From Actinomadura viridilutea (lineage in GTDB: Bacteria > Actinomycetota > Actinomycetes > Streptosporangiales > Streptosporangiaceae): DNA of 64,000 nt. The position numbers were made by a program, and so were the translations under genes. The stretch is taken from contig PVNI01000017.1 of the NCBI GenBank assembly GCA_003001795.1, positions 91,776-155,775 on the forward strand, read 5' to 3'. Below, one piece after another: positions 50,788 through 59,090 of the stretch; the first letter of the stretch is position 1, and the number at the start of each line of letters is the position of its first letter. Below the pieces are notes generated by a model. It was not told the DNA's origin, made no database searches, and saw only the letters and a program-made list of their open reading frames with translations.

Positions 50788-51807
50788 ATTTCCCCTCATC
50801 CCACCCCTTCCGACCAGGGAGTCCGGCGTGTCGTCGGGCTCGGCGAGTCGCTGCTGCGCCTGTCGCCGCCCGGCCACCAGCGCCTGGAACAGGCGTCCGA
50901 CCTGGCCGTGCACGTCGGCGGCGCGGAGCTGAACACGCTGATCGCCGCCGCGGCGCTCGGCGTCCCGGCGGTCTGGGCGACCCGGCTGGCCGACAACCCG
51001 CTGGGCCGCCGGATCGCCGCGCACGCCGCCGCGCACGGGGTGCGCGCCGAGGTCGACTGGGACCCGTCCGCCCGCGCCCCGCTGTACTTCGTCGAGCACG
51101 GCGTGCCGCCGCGCCCCTCCGAGGTGCTGTACGACCGGTCCGGCACGGCGATGACCCGGCTGACGCCCGACGCCTTCGCCTGGAAGGACCTGGTGGCGGA
51201 CGCCGGGGCGGCGCTGAGCACAGGCATCACGTGCGCGCTGGGCGAGGGGCCGGCGGCCGCGGTGACGGCCTTCTTCTGCGCCGCGCGCGAGGCGGGCGCG
51301 GTAACGGTGTTCGACGTCAACCACCGGGTGCGGCTGTGGTCGTGGGAGGAGGCCGTCCCGGTGCTGCGCGGAGTGCTCGGGCACGTCGACCTGCTGCTGG
51401 CCGGCCGCCAGGACCTGCTGCGCCTGCTGCCCGACGCCGACCCCGAGGCCGACCAGGTGGCGCTGGCGCGCCGCGCGATCGAGACCTACGGGCACCGGAT
51501 GGTGGTGCTGCGGGAGACGTCCCAGCTTCCCGGACGCCGCGTCCGCACCGCCGTCACCGCCGTGACCGCGGACGAGGTGTGCGCCGGCCCCGCCTACGAG
51601 GCCGACGTGGTGGACGCCTTCGGCGCGGGCGACGCCGCCCTCGGGGTGCTGCTGGCGTCCCGGCTGGCGGGCGACGACCTGGCCACGACCGTCGACAAGG
51701 CCGCCTGGGCGGGCGCGTTCCAGCACACCCTGCCCGGCGACGTCTGCCTGGTCCGTCCGGCGGACCTGACGCGCCGGGGCGCCCCCGCCCGGAGGATCCT
51801 GCGATGA
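50788..51807 (+). CDS. kdgK: PfkB family sugar kinase, probable 2-keto-3-deoxygluconate kinase, with apparent ATT start
   Basis: 339 aa. The conserved N-terminus RRVVGLGESLLRLSPPGHQR must be translated, yet the frame from the stop at 50737 to GTG 50908 contains no ATG, GTG or TTG. The only well-placed initiator is ATT 50788, six bases after GGAG, giving (M)SPHPTPSDQGVRRVV. PfkB signatures: HVGGAELNTLIAAAALG, VTVFDVNHRVRLWSWEEAVP and the catalytic-base motif VVDAFGAGDAALGVLLA. It phosphorylates KDG to KDPG, inferred from the eda gene that overlaps it as ATGA. A sequencing error is the alternative to a rare start. Confidence 0.88.
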   Translation: MSPHPTPSDQGVRRVVGLGESLLRLSPPGHQRLEQASDLAVHVGGAELNTLIAAAALGVPAVWATRLADNPLGRRIAAHAAAHGVRAEVDWDPSARAPLYFVEHGVPPRPSEVLYDRSGTAMTRLTPDAFAWKDLVADAGAALSTGITCALGEGPAAAVTAFFCAAREAGAVTVFDVNHRVRLWSWEEAVPVLRGVLGHVDLLLAGRQDLLRLLPDADPEADQVALARRAIETYGHRMVVLRETSQLPGRRVRTAVTAVTADEVCAGPAYEADVVDAFGAGDAALGVLLASRLAGDDLATTVDKAAWAGAFQHTLPGDVCLVRPADLTRRGAPARRILR

Positions 51808-52433
51808 TCGACGCGATCCGCGCCGCCGGAGCGGTGGCGATCCTGCGTCTGACCGACCACCGGCGCGCCGTGGCGGTCGGCACGGCCCTGTACGAGGCGG
51901 GCCTGCGCGCCATGGAGGTCACCTTCGACCATCCCGACGCCCCGGGCACGCTGCGCGCCCTGCGGGCCGAGCTGCCCGGCGACGCGCTGCTGGGCGCCGG
52001 GACGATCCGCACGCCGCGGCAGGTGGAGCGGGCGGCGGAGTGCGGGGCCCGCTACTGCGTCAGCCCGCACACCGACCCGGCGCTGATCAGAGCGGTGCTG
52101 GACGCGGGCCTGGAGCCGCTGCCCGGCGCCGGGACGGCGACCGAGGTCGCGACGGCGCTGGACGCGGGGGCGCGCCTGGTGAAGCTGTTCCCGGCCGGGC
52201 CGCTGGGCGTGCCGTACATGCGGGCGCTGCTCGGCCCGTTCCGCGGGACGGCGTTCGTCCCGACCGGCGGCATCGGCCACGAGGATGCGGGCGACTGGCT
52301 GCGGGCCGGGGCGGCCGCGGTCGGGCTCGGCTCCGACCTGGTGCCGTCGGCACCGGACGACATCTCCCGGATCGCGGCGCGGGCGACGCGGGTGGCGGAG
52401 CAGGTCGCGTCCGTCCGGCAGGCGACGACGTGA
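51804..52433 (+). CDS. eda: KDPG/KHG aldolase
   Basis: 209 aa; ATG 51804 overlaps the kinase stop. Class I aldolase of the KDPG family: MIDAIRAAGAVAILRL, then YEAGLRAMEVTFDHPDAPGT (Glu base region), LLGAGTIRTPRQVERAAECG, and the Schiff-base Lys in GARLVKLFPAGPLG (about 126), then FVPTGGIG. Splits 2-keto-3-deoxy-6-phosphogluconate into pyruvate and glyceraldehyde 3-phosphate. With kdgK it forms the lower part of a uronate or Entner-Doudoroff-type route; no edd or dehydratase is in the window. Confidence 0.93.
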   Translation: MIDAIRAAGAVAILRLTDHRRAVAVGTALYEAGLRAMEVTFDHPDAPGTLRALRAELPGDALLGAGTIRTPRQVERAAECGARYCVSPHTDPALIRAVLDAGLEPLPGAGTATEVATALDAGARLVKLFPAGPLGVPYMRALLGPFRGTAFVPTGGIGHEDAGDWLRAGAAAVGLGSDLVPSAPDDISRIAARATRVAEQVASVRQATT

Positions 52434-52526
52434 TGGTCGCCGACGCGCACGTCCCAAGCCTGCGGCTGCGCTCACCATCGGCGTGCGATGCCGCGCCGCG
52501 CATCCGGGCGCGGGGCGGCACGCGGG

Positions 52527-53753
52527 TCAGCGCGGGCCCCTCTTGCGGCGGGTCTCCAGGAACTCGCCGATGCGACCCACCGCCTCCTCCAGGTCGTCGG
52601 CGTACTGGAGCGTGACAACGCGGAAGTGGTCGGGGGCGGGCCAGTTGAACCCGGTGCCCTGCACGATGAGGATCTTCTGCTGCTCCAGCAGGTCGAGGGC
52701 GAAGCGCACGTCGTCCTCGATCGGATAGACGTCCGGGTCGAGGCGGGGGAACACGTACACCGCGCCCTGCGGCCGGACGCAGCTCACCCCGGGCAGGTCG
52801 TTGAGCAGCTTCCAGGCGCGGTCGCGCTGCTCGCCCAGCCGCCCGGTCGGCAGCACCAGGTCGTCGATGCTCTGGTAGCCGCCGAGCGCGGCCTGGATGG
52901 CGTGCTGGGCGGGGACGTTCGGGCACAGCCGCATGTTGGCCAGGATGTCCAGTCCCTCGATGTAGGACTCGGCGTGCCGCTTGGGGCCCGACAGCACCAC
53001 CCACCCGGACCGGAAGCCGGCGACCCGGTAGTTCTTGGACAGGCCGCTGAACGTCAGGCACAGCAGGTCGGGCGCGAGCGAGGCGATCGAGATGTGCCGG
53101 GCGCCGTCGTAGAGGATCCGGTCGTAGATCTCGTCCGCGAAGATGATCAGGTTGTGCCGGCGGGCGATCTCGACCAGGCGCTCCAGCACCTCGCGGGAGT
53201 AGACGGCGCCGGTCGGGTTGTTCGGATTGATGATCACCAGGGCCCGGGTCCGGTCGGTGATCTTGGATTCGATGTCGTCGGGGTCGGGGTTCCACCCCGC
53301 CGCCTCGTCGCAGGCGTAGTGGACGGGGGTGCCGCCGCACAGCGACACCGCCGCCGTCCACAGCGGGTAGTCGGGCGACGGGATGAGCACCTGGTCGCCG
53401 TTGTCCAGCAGCGCCTGCAGGGTCATCACGATCAGCTCGGACACGCCGTTGCCCAGGTAGACGTCCTCGACGTCCAGCCCCTGGATGCCGTGCTGCTCCT
53501 CGTAGCGCTGCACGATGGCGCGGCGGGCGGACAGGATGCCCTTGGAGTCGCTGTACCCGTGCGCCTCGGGCAGGTTGCGGATCATGTCCTGCAGCAGCTC
53601 GGGCGGCGCCTCGAAGCCGAACGGCGCGGGGTTGCCGATGTGCAGCTTGAGCACGCGGTGCCCTTGGGCCTCCAGCTCCTTGGCGCGCTTGAGCACCGGC
53701 CCCCGAATGTCGTAGCAGACGTTGGCGAGCTTCCCCGACTGGTTGACCTGCAT
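52527..53753 (-). CDS. Class I pyridoxal-phosphate aminotransferase (AlaT/AlaA-like)
   Basis: 408 aa. Motifs: RVLKLHIGNPAPFGFEAP, YLGNGVSELIVMTLQALLD, LVIINPNNPTGAVYS (PLP region), IIFADEIYDRILYDG and the PLP Lys in FSGLSKNYRVAGFRSGW (about 240). Best matches pyruvate-glutamate (alanine) aminotransferases. ATG 53753 has no ribosome-binding site but a TACAGT -10 element ends six bases before it, suggesting a leaderless message; GTG 53759 is an alternative. Confidence 0.92.
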   Translation of the reverse strand: MQVNQSGKLANVCYDIRGPVLKRAKELEAQGHRVLKLHIGNPAPFGFEAPPELLQDMIRNLPEAHGYSDSKGILSARRAIVQRYEEQHGIQGLDVEDVYLGNGVSELIVMTLQALLDNGDQVLIPSPDYPLWTAAVSLCGGTPVHYACDEAAGWNPDPDDIESKITDRTRALVIINPNNPTGAVYSREVLERLVEIARRHNLIIFADEIYDRILYDGARHISIASLAPDLLCLTFSGLSKNYRVAGFRSGWVVLSGPKRHAESYIEGLDILANMRLCPNVPAQHAIQAALGGYQSIDDLVLPTGRLGEQRDRAWKLLNDLPGVSCVRPQGAVYVFPRLDPDVYPIEDDVRFALDLLEQQKILIVQGTGFNWPAPDHFRVVTLQYADDLEEAVGRIGEFLETRRKRGPR

Positions 53754-53804
53754 GGACACACTGTAGCGACGGCCGGTCCCCGCCCCGCCGCCCGGGCGCG
53801 CCGA

Positions 53805-55346
53805 TCACTCGGCCGCCGCGTCCCGGACGGCGCGGCGGGCCGCGCGGCGCGCCGGCGGCAGCGCGGCCGGCACCGCCGTGAGCACGCCGGCCAGCGCGAC
53901 CGCCGCCAGCCGTGCGGGCGGGGCGGCGAACGGCTGCTGCAGCGCCCCGGTCAGCGCCCACCCGACGAGGAGGCCGAGCCCGGCGCCGCCGACCGTGCCG
54001 AACACCGCCACGATCAGCGCCTCCCATCGCACCATCGCCGCGACCTGCGCGCCGGTCGCCCCGACGGTGCGCAGCAGGCCGATCTCGCGGGCGCGTTCGC
54101 GCACGCCCACGGCCAGCGCGCCCGCGGCGCCCAGCGCCGCGATCACGACCGCCAGGGCGAGCATCGCGTCGACGGCGCCGAGCATGGCCTCCAGGTCGGC
54201 GGACGACGTGGCCGCATCGCGGTTCTCGACGGGCGGCGCGCCGTGCGGGCGGGCCGACGCGGCGACGACGCCCTGGGCCGAGCCCGCCGCGTCGCGTTCC
54301 AGGGACGCTCGCAGCGACCCGGCGACGACGGTCGCCATGGTCGCCGCGCCGATCACGGCCATCAGCGCGGTCGCCGCCCCGGCGGTGCGGCGCGGACTGC
54401 GGGAGGCGGCCCCGCGCGCCAGCGCCCCCGGCAGCCCGCCCAGCCCCGCCGCCGCGGCCCCCGCGAACGCGACGGCGGGGCGGGCCGCCACCGGCCCGAG
54501 CAGCAGGACGGCGCCCAGGAGCATGACCGCGCCCGCCTCGGCCACCGCCGGGGTCCCCGCCAGGCCGCCCCAGACGACCGCGCCGGCGGCCACGAGCCCG
54601 GTCGCCGTGCCCACGAGCACGCGAGCCTCGGACACGCCGCCTTCGGCGCCGGGCACCCGCGGCGCCGAAGGCGCCGCCCCCGCGGCCCGCACCGCGGACG
54701 TCAGCGCGGCCAGCGGTCCGACCGGCGCGGCGACCGCGAACGCCCCGCTGGTGATCACAAGGCCGTGCGGGGTCGGGTCCAGGGCCCGTACCAGGAGCTC
54801 GGCGAAGCCGATCCCGCCCGCCAGCCCCGCGAGCGTCCCGATGCTTCCGATCACCAGGGCCTGAACGGCCATCGGCGCGGCCACCTGCACGCGGGACGCG
54901 CCGATCGTCCGCAGCACTGACGCCTCCCTCAGACACGGGGCCGCCGTGGCGGCGAACACGTGATGGATGGCCGACCACGCCGCCAGCACGGCCGCCGTCT
55001 CGATCGCTCCCAGCGCACCGCGAAGGAGGGTCGCCCGCCCCGGAGCCATGGACGACTCGCCGACGGCCCGAAGCGTGTCGCCGAGCACCAGCGCGCCGCT
55101 CAGGAGCATGACACCGAGGGACACCGCCGCCAGTGCGGCGGCGACGCGCCCCGGCCGCGCCCGCATCGCGCCGACCGCCAGCCGGGTCGCCACCGCCCGC
55201 CCGCCACCCAAGGCGGACAGTGCCGCCTCTGCCGCGTTCCCCATGCCGACGTTGCCCATGCCGACGTTGCCCATGCCGACGAACCCCATGCCGACGATGC
55301 TGGCGCGCCGCCGACCGCCGCGTCGTCGTGCGGAGAGAGTGATCAC
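53805..55346 (-). CDS. FtsX-like ABC transporter permease, shortened and without partner ATPase
   Basis: About 513 aa if started at GTG 55346; internal ATGs in the repeat (55289, 55274, 55259, 55244) are alternatives. Two FtsX-like membrane blocks: the first at about 135-230 (ASVLRTIGASRVQVAAPMAV, then GIGFAELLVRAL), the second at the C-terminus (REIGLLRTVGATGAQVAAMV, then GLGLLVGWALTGALQQPF). Typical relatives exceed 750 residues with large extracytoplasmic domains before each block. Here these seem deleted (TLRAVGESSMAPGRATLLRG joins helix to helix). No ABC ATPase gene lies next to it. Possibly a degenerating gene or an in-frame deletion product. Confidence 0.6.
   Translation of the reverse strand: MITLSARRRGGRRRASIVGMGFVGMGNVGMGNVGMGNAAEAALSALGGGRAVATRLAVGAMRARPGRVAAALAAVSLGVMLLSGALVLGDTLRAVGESSMAPGRATLLRGALGAIETAAVLAAWSAIHHVFAATAAPCLREASVLRTIGASRVQVAAPMAVQALVIGSIGTLAGLAGGIGFAELLVRALDPTPHGLVITSGAFAVAAPVGPLAALTSAVRAAGAAPSAPRVPGAEGGVSEARVLVGTATGLVAAGAVVWGGLAGTPAVAEAGAVMLLGAVLLLGPVAARPAVAFAGAAAAGLGGLPGALARGAASRSPRRTAGAATALMAVIGAATMATVVAGSLRASLERDAAGSAQGVVAASARPHGAPPVENRDAATSSADLEAMLGAVDAMLALAVVIAALGAAGALAVGVRERAREIGLLRTVGATGAQVAAMVRWEALIVAVFGTVGGAGLGLLVGWALTGALQQPFAAPPARLAAVALAGVLTAVPAALPPARRAARRAVRDAAAE
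55241..55300 (-). repeat. 15-bp tandem repeat encoding GMGNV units
   Basis: Four units of CCATGCCGACGTTGC (plus strand): two exact, two with changes in the last five bases. In the permease frame they read VGMGFVGMGNVGMGNVGMGN near the N-terminus. Each unit brings an in-frame ATG, giving four possible start codons. Confidence 0.9.
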
Positions 55347-55455
55347 TCCTGCATCCGGGGACGCAGCCGCGCCCCGTCCCGTACACCACCGGGCGTACGA
55401 CGCACCACCGGCCCCACTAATCAGACACGATGTCCAATTGTGATGAGGGCAACAT

Positions 55456-55477
55456 ACAAGCAGGCTTGATTGCTTGT
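55456..55477. promoter_or_regulatory. TetR operator upstream of the tetR gene
   Basis: Perfect inverted repeat ACAAGCA-GGCTTGAT-TGCTTGT with 7-bp arms and 8-nt centre, 25 bp before the TetR start at 55502, in the divergent region with the permease gene. Confidence 0.75.
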
Positions 55478-55501
55478 TTGTTCCGCTCCTACCGTCGAGG
55501 T

Positions 55502-56209
55502 GTGTCAGTAAGTACACGGCGACGCCCGGCCCGCGGACGCGGAGCGAGCCGCCGCACCCAGGAGGAACGACGGACCCGCACCCAGCGGCTGCTGCTCGAC
55601 GCCACGATGGAGTGCCTGGTCGAGCTCGGCTGGTCGGGCACGTCCACCACGGAGGTGGCGCGCCGGGCGGGCGTGTCCCGCGGCGCGCAGCAGCACCACT
55701 ACCCGACCAAGATGGTGCTCGTCGCCGCCGCCGTGGAGCACCTGCTGGAACAGCAGCGGCTGGCCTACGAGTCGGCGTTCGCCGACCTGCCGCCCGAGCG
55801 GCGCAACGTCGAGGGCGCGCTGGACCTGCTGTGGGAGGTGTTCCGCGGCCGTCCCGCGCGGGCCCTGCTGGAGCTGGCCGTGGCCGCCCGCACCGACGAG
55901 GAGCTCCGGCTGCTGTGCCGCGACCTCAACGAGCGGATCCTGCAGGTCATCCTGGAGGTCTTCGATCGGCTGTTCCCCCGCACCGGGCTGCCCGAGGACT
56001 TCGTCCCGACCGCGTTGCGCGCCGTGTTCGCCATGTTCATCGGACTGTCGGTGCAGAACGCGCTGGACGACGACGAACGCGGTCACCAGGAGGCCGTGCT
56101 GACACAGGTCAAGAGCATCGCCCGGGTGCTCGTCCCCGACCACGACGACCCCGGGCGCGCATCGTCCTGCCCGGCCGCGGACGCCCTGGCGCGTCCCGGC
56201 CCGGCGTGA
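55502..56209 (+). CDS. TetR/AcrR family transcriptional regulator
   Basis: 235 aa from GTG 55502. Basic N-terminal extension (TRRRPARGRGASRRTQEERR), then HTH: TQRLLLDATMECLVELGWSG, TSTTEVARRAGVSRGAQQHH, YPTKMVLVAAAVEHLLEQQR. The C-terminal domain is helical (VEGALDLLWEVFRGRPARAL). The palindrome at 55456-55477 is its likely operator. 34 bp before the diiron oxygenase gene and co-oriented, so it may control the following module. Confidence 0.9.
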   Translation: MSVSTRRRPARGRGASRRTQEERRTRTQRLLLDATMECLVELGWSGTSTTEVARRAGVSRGAQQHHYPTKMVLVAAAVEHLLEQQRLAYESAFADLPPERRNVEGALDLLWEVFRGRPARALLELAVAARTDEELRLLCRDLNERILQVILEVFDRLFPRTGLPEDFVPTALRAVFAMFIGLSVQNALDDDERGHQEAVLTQVKSIARVLVPDHDDPGRASSCPAADALARPGPA

Positions 56210-56243
56210 CGCGCCGGCGCACCACCGCAAGGGAGCCCCTGCC

Positions 56244-57230
56244 ATGACCAAAGCCCCCACCGCACTCGCCGAGGAGATCCGCGAAGAAGTCAAGGACAGC
56301 AAGTCCTACCTCGGGGTCATCGAACGGCTGAACAAGGCGTCGGTCGAAAAGCACTGGGAGGCGTACGCCGACATCCCCTGGGACGACCCCGAGTACGCCG
56401 TCGACCCCGACGACCCCCGGTGGATCCTCGACCCGGCCATCGACGCCCTCGCCCGCACCGAGTGGTACCGGTCGCAGCCGGAGGAGATCCGCGCGCAGAT
56501 CGGCCTGTGGCGCGTCGCCACCGCGATGAAGATCGGCCTTCAGTTCGAGAACCTGCTCAAGCGCGGACTGCTCAACTACGCCTACCGGCTCCCCAACGGC
56601 CGTCCCGAGTTCCGGTACGTCTACCACGAGACGACCGAGGAATGTCACCACGGGATGATGTTCCAGGAGTTCGTCAACCGCACCGGGATGCCGATCCGCG
56701 GCATGCCGCGCTCGCTCAGCCTGATCGCCCAGGCCGCCCCGTGGATTCCGCTGGTCAGCACCGAGCTGTTCTTCGTGTTCGTGCTCGGCGGCGAGGACCC
56801 GATCGACTACGTGCAGCGCAAGTCCCTCAAGGGCGGGCACATCAAGCACCCCCTGGAGGAGACCATCATGAAGATCCACATCGCGGAGGAGGCCCGGCAC
56901 ATCTCCTTCGCCCGGCACTACCTGCGCCACCGGGTCCCCAAGATGAGCCGGACGCGCCGCCGCCTGCTCGGCCTCACCGCCCCGATCGTCCTCGGCATCA
57001 TGGCGCGGATCATGCTGTCGCCGCCCGGGCCGATGGTGCGCCACTTCGGCATCCCGCGCGACGTCGTCCGCGAGGCGTACGGCACCCCCGAGGCCCGCGC
57101 CCAGGTCTGCGAGTCGGTCGGCAAGGTCCGCGACCTCATGGCCGAGCTCGGCCTGATCACCCCCGTGACCCGCCAGATCTGGAAGGCCTTCGGCATCTGG
57201 GACGCCCCCCGCGTCCGCACCGCCGGCTGA
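56244..57230 (+). CDS. Diiron oxygenase-like protein (AurF family)
   Basis: 328 aa, ATG 56244 with AAGGGAGCCCCTGCC. Helical ferritin-like core with metal-ligand motifs: QFENLLKRGLLNYAY (Glu), YHETTEECHHGMMFQEFVNR (E-x6-H type), and IHIAEEARHISFARHYLRHR (EExxH). AurF relatives oxidise amines to nitro groups, while other members hydroxylate lipids; the substrate is unknown. No secretion signal. Followed by an SDR gene (225-bp gap). The triad with TetR suggests an inducible oxidation-reduction pair. Confidence 0.87.
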   Translation: MTKAPTALAEEIREEVKDSKSYLGVIERLNKASVEKHWEAYADIPWDDPEYAVDPDDPRWILDPAIDALARTEWYRSQPEEIRAQIGLWRVATAMKIGLQFENLLKRGLLNYAYRLPNGRPEFRYVYHETTEECHHGMMFQEFVNRTGMPIRGMPRSLSLIAQAAPWIPLVSTELFFVFVLGGEDPIDYVQRKSLKGGHIKHPLEETIMKIHIAEEARHISFARHYLRHRVPKMSRTRRRLLGLTAPIVLGIMARIMLSPPGPMVRHFGIPRDVVREAYGTPEARAQVCESVGKVRDLMAELGLITPVTRQIWKAFGIWDAPRVRTAG

Positions 57231-57455
57231 CCGTCCCCGGCGGACCCGAGCGCCCCGGACGCCCAGGGGCGGCCACGGCCGCGCGGAGGGCATCCGGCGG
57301 CATCGCGACCGGACGTCCCGCCGGTCGCCGCCGTCGTCGCGGGCCGCGCAACACTCCCCCGATTCACCACGACATCCCATACAGGATCGCGGGGCCGACA
57401 CCGCACGGACCGCCCCGCCCCTCGGCCCCGCGATCCGCCCGAGCAGGAGCGCGCG

Positions 57456-58268
57456 ATGAGCATTGCGATCGTCACCGGAGGGGCGTCCGGCATCGGCCGG
57501 GCGATCGCCACCGCCCTGGTGGCCCGCGGCGACACCGTCGTCGTCACCGACATCGACGGCGAGGGCGCCCAGAAGGTCGCCGACCGGTTGAACGGCCTGG
57601 GCCGCGGCCGGGCGGCGAGCGCCGCCCTCGACGTCACCGACGCCGACGCGGTCTCCGACGTCTACAAGGGCGTCAAGGCCGAGTACGGCAGCCTCGACCT
57701 GGTGTTCAACAACGCGGGCATCGCCATCGGCGGCCTGGCCGAAGAGCTCACCCTCGACCACTGGAACCGCGCGATCGACGTCAACCTCAAGGGCGTCGTG
57801 CACGGCGTCCACGCCGCGTACCCGATCATGCTGGACCAGCGGTCCGGGCACATCGTCAACACCGCCTCGCTGGCCGGGCTGGTCCCCATGCCGATCGGCA
57901 TCCCCTACACCGCCACCAAGCACGCCGTCGTCGGCCTGTCCCTCGCCCTGCGCGCCGAGGCCGCCGCCCGCGGCGTCAAGGTCAGCGTGGTCTGCCCCAG
58001 CTTCGTCGACACGCCTCTGCTCACCAACGTCAACCCCGGCCTTCCCGAAACGGCGATGAGCGGGAACGCCAAGGACGACATCAAGAAGGCGTCCCCCCGC
58101 CTCTACACCGCGGAGAAGCTGGCCCGCGACATCATGCGCGGCGTCGAGCGCAACCGCGCGCTCATCGTCGCGCCCGCGCACGGCCGCGCCGCCTGGCGAG
58201 GCGCCCGGCTCAGCCCCGGCGGGGCCGTCCGCGCCGCCCAGTGGGCCGTTCGCCGCCTCACCGGCTGA
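57456..58268 (+). CDS. SDR family oxidoreductase
   Basis: 270 aa, ATG 57456 behind AGGAGCGCGCG. Cofactor motif VTGGASGIGRAIA, Asp in VVVTDIDGEGAQK (favours NAD), NNAGIA, catalytic Ser in NTASLAGLVP and YTATKHAVVG (Tyr/Lys). The C-terminal region (AEKLARDIMRGVERNRALIV) matches lipid-linked actinobacterial SDRs. Substrate unknown; probably acts with the neighbouring diiron enzyme. Confidence 0.9.
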   Translation: MSIAIVTGGASGIGRAIATALVARGDTVVVTDIDGEGAQKVADRLNGLGRGRAASAALDVTDADAVSDVYKGVKAEYGSLDLVFNNAGIAIGGLAEELTLDHWNRAIDVNLKGVVHGVHAAYPIMLDQRSGHIVNTASLAGLVPMPIGIPYTATKHAVVGLSLALRAEAAARGVKVSVVCPSFVDTPLLTNVNPGLPETAMSGNAKDDIKKASPRLYTAEKLARDIMRGVERNRALIVAPAHGRAAWRGARLSPGGAVRAAQWAVRRLTG

Positions 58269-58284
58269 CGTCGCACCGGCCCCG

Positions 58285-58314
58285 CGGCCGCCCGTGATCC
58301 GACCCGGGCGGCCG
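58285..58314. terminator. Bidirectional terminator
   Basis: Perfect 10-bp stem CGGCCGCCCG / CGGGCGGCCG with 10-nt loop between the SDR and the convergent methyltransferase gene. Confidence 0.88.
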
Positions 58315-58331
58315 TTCCGCGGCGCGGCGGG

Positions 58332-59021
58332 TCACGTCGGCCAGGGGGCGCCTTTGCGGAGGATGTCGTAGCCGACGAAGGTGAACAGGCGAACCCCGCG
58401 TTCCAACGGGACGGGGTCGCCGAGGTACCGGTGGACGCCGACGCCGAACGCCTTCTCCTCGGGCGGCGACAGCCAGCGCCTCTCGAAGCCGTGCTTTTCG
58501 AACCAGCGGCAGATGTCGCCGGTGATGTCCGGCGGCCGCCGGTTGCGGGTCCACACGACGTGGGCGCCTCGGGCGCACAGCTGCGGCAGCATCGAGATGG
58601 TCCGCTCGATGTCGGCGTCGGTGATGTTGCCGAACACCCCGCACACCAGGACCAGGTCGGCGGGGACGGCCCCGGTATAGGCGTCGGTGTGCGAGGCGTC
58701 CCCCGCCACCACCTCCACGCCGGTCAGCCCCGCCCGCCGGGCCGCCGCTCGCGCCGCCCGCACGTTGGCCTCGTTCAACTCCACCAGCCGCGCCGTCACG
58801 TCGGCGCGCCGCGGATGGCGCGCCACGGCGCCGATGAGGTCGCGGCCCTGCCCCGCGCACAGGCTCACCGCGCGCACGGGACCCGGGGACGCCGTGTCGA
58901 GCGCCTCCCGGATGCGCTGCTGCACGGTGCGCAGCCTCCGGGACAAGGCCGATCGAGGATCGTCATACGCCCGGTGCCAAGCGGCCCAGTCGCGCCCAGA
59001 CGGATCTCGGGCTTTGATCAT
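58332..59021 (-). CDS. Class I SAM-dependent methyltransferase
   Basis: 229 aa. SAM motif I VRAVSLCAGQGRDLIGAVAR (about 49-68), motif II acidic residue in ARLVELNEANVRAAR, motif near VVAGDASHTDAY, then LVLVCGVFGNITDADIERTI. Tail GVRLFTFVGYDILRKGAP. Small-molecule or protein substrate unknown. Lies 69 bp downstream of ctaD on the same strand and may share its transcript. Confidence 0.85.
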   Translation of the reverse strand: MIKARDPSGRDWAAWHRAYDDPRSALSRRLRTVQQRIREALDTASPGPVRAVSLCAGQGRDLIGAVARHPRRADVTARLVELNEANVRAARAAARRAGLTGVEVVAGDASHTDAYTGAVPADLVLVCGVFGNITDADIERTISMLPQLCARGAHVVWTRNRRPPDITGDICRWFEKHGFERRWLSPPEEKAFGVGVHRYLGDPVPLERGVRLFTFVGYDILRKGAPWPT

Positions 59022-59090
59022 GCGGCCAAAGGTAGGGCGTCGCGCTCGCCGCTGTCCGGAAAAGACCGCCGGTTGACCGCTGTCGGACGA

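Noticed and set aside
52087..55389. Long open frame antisense to the KDPG aldolase and frame-shifted across the aminotransferase and permease genes
   Set aside because: Runs through several unrelated genes in non-coding frames and is Arg/Gly/Pro-rich.
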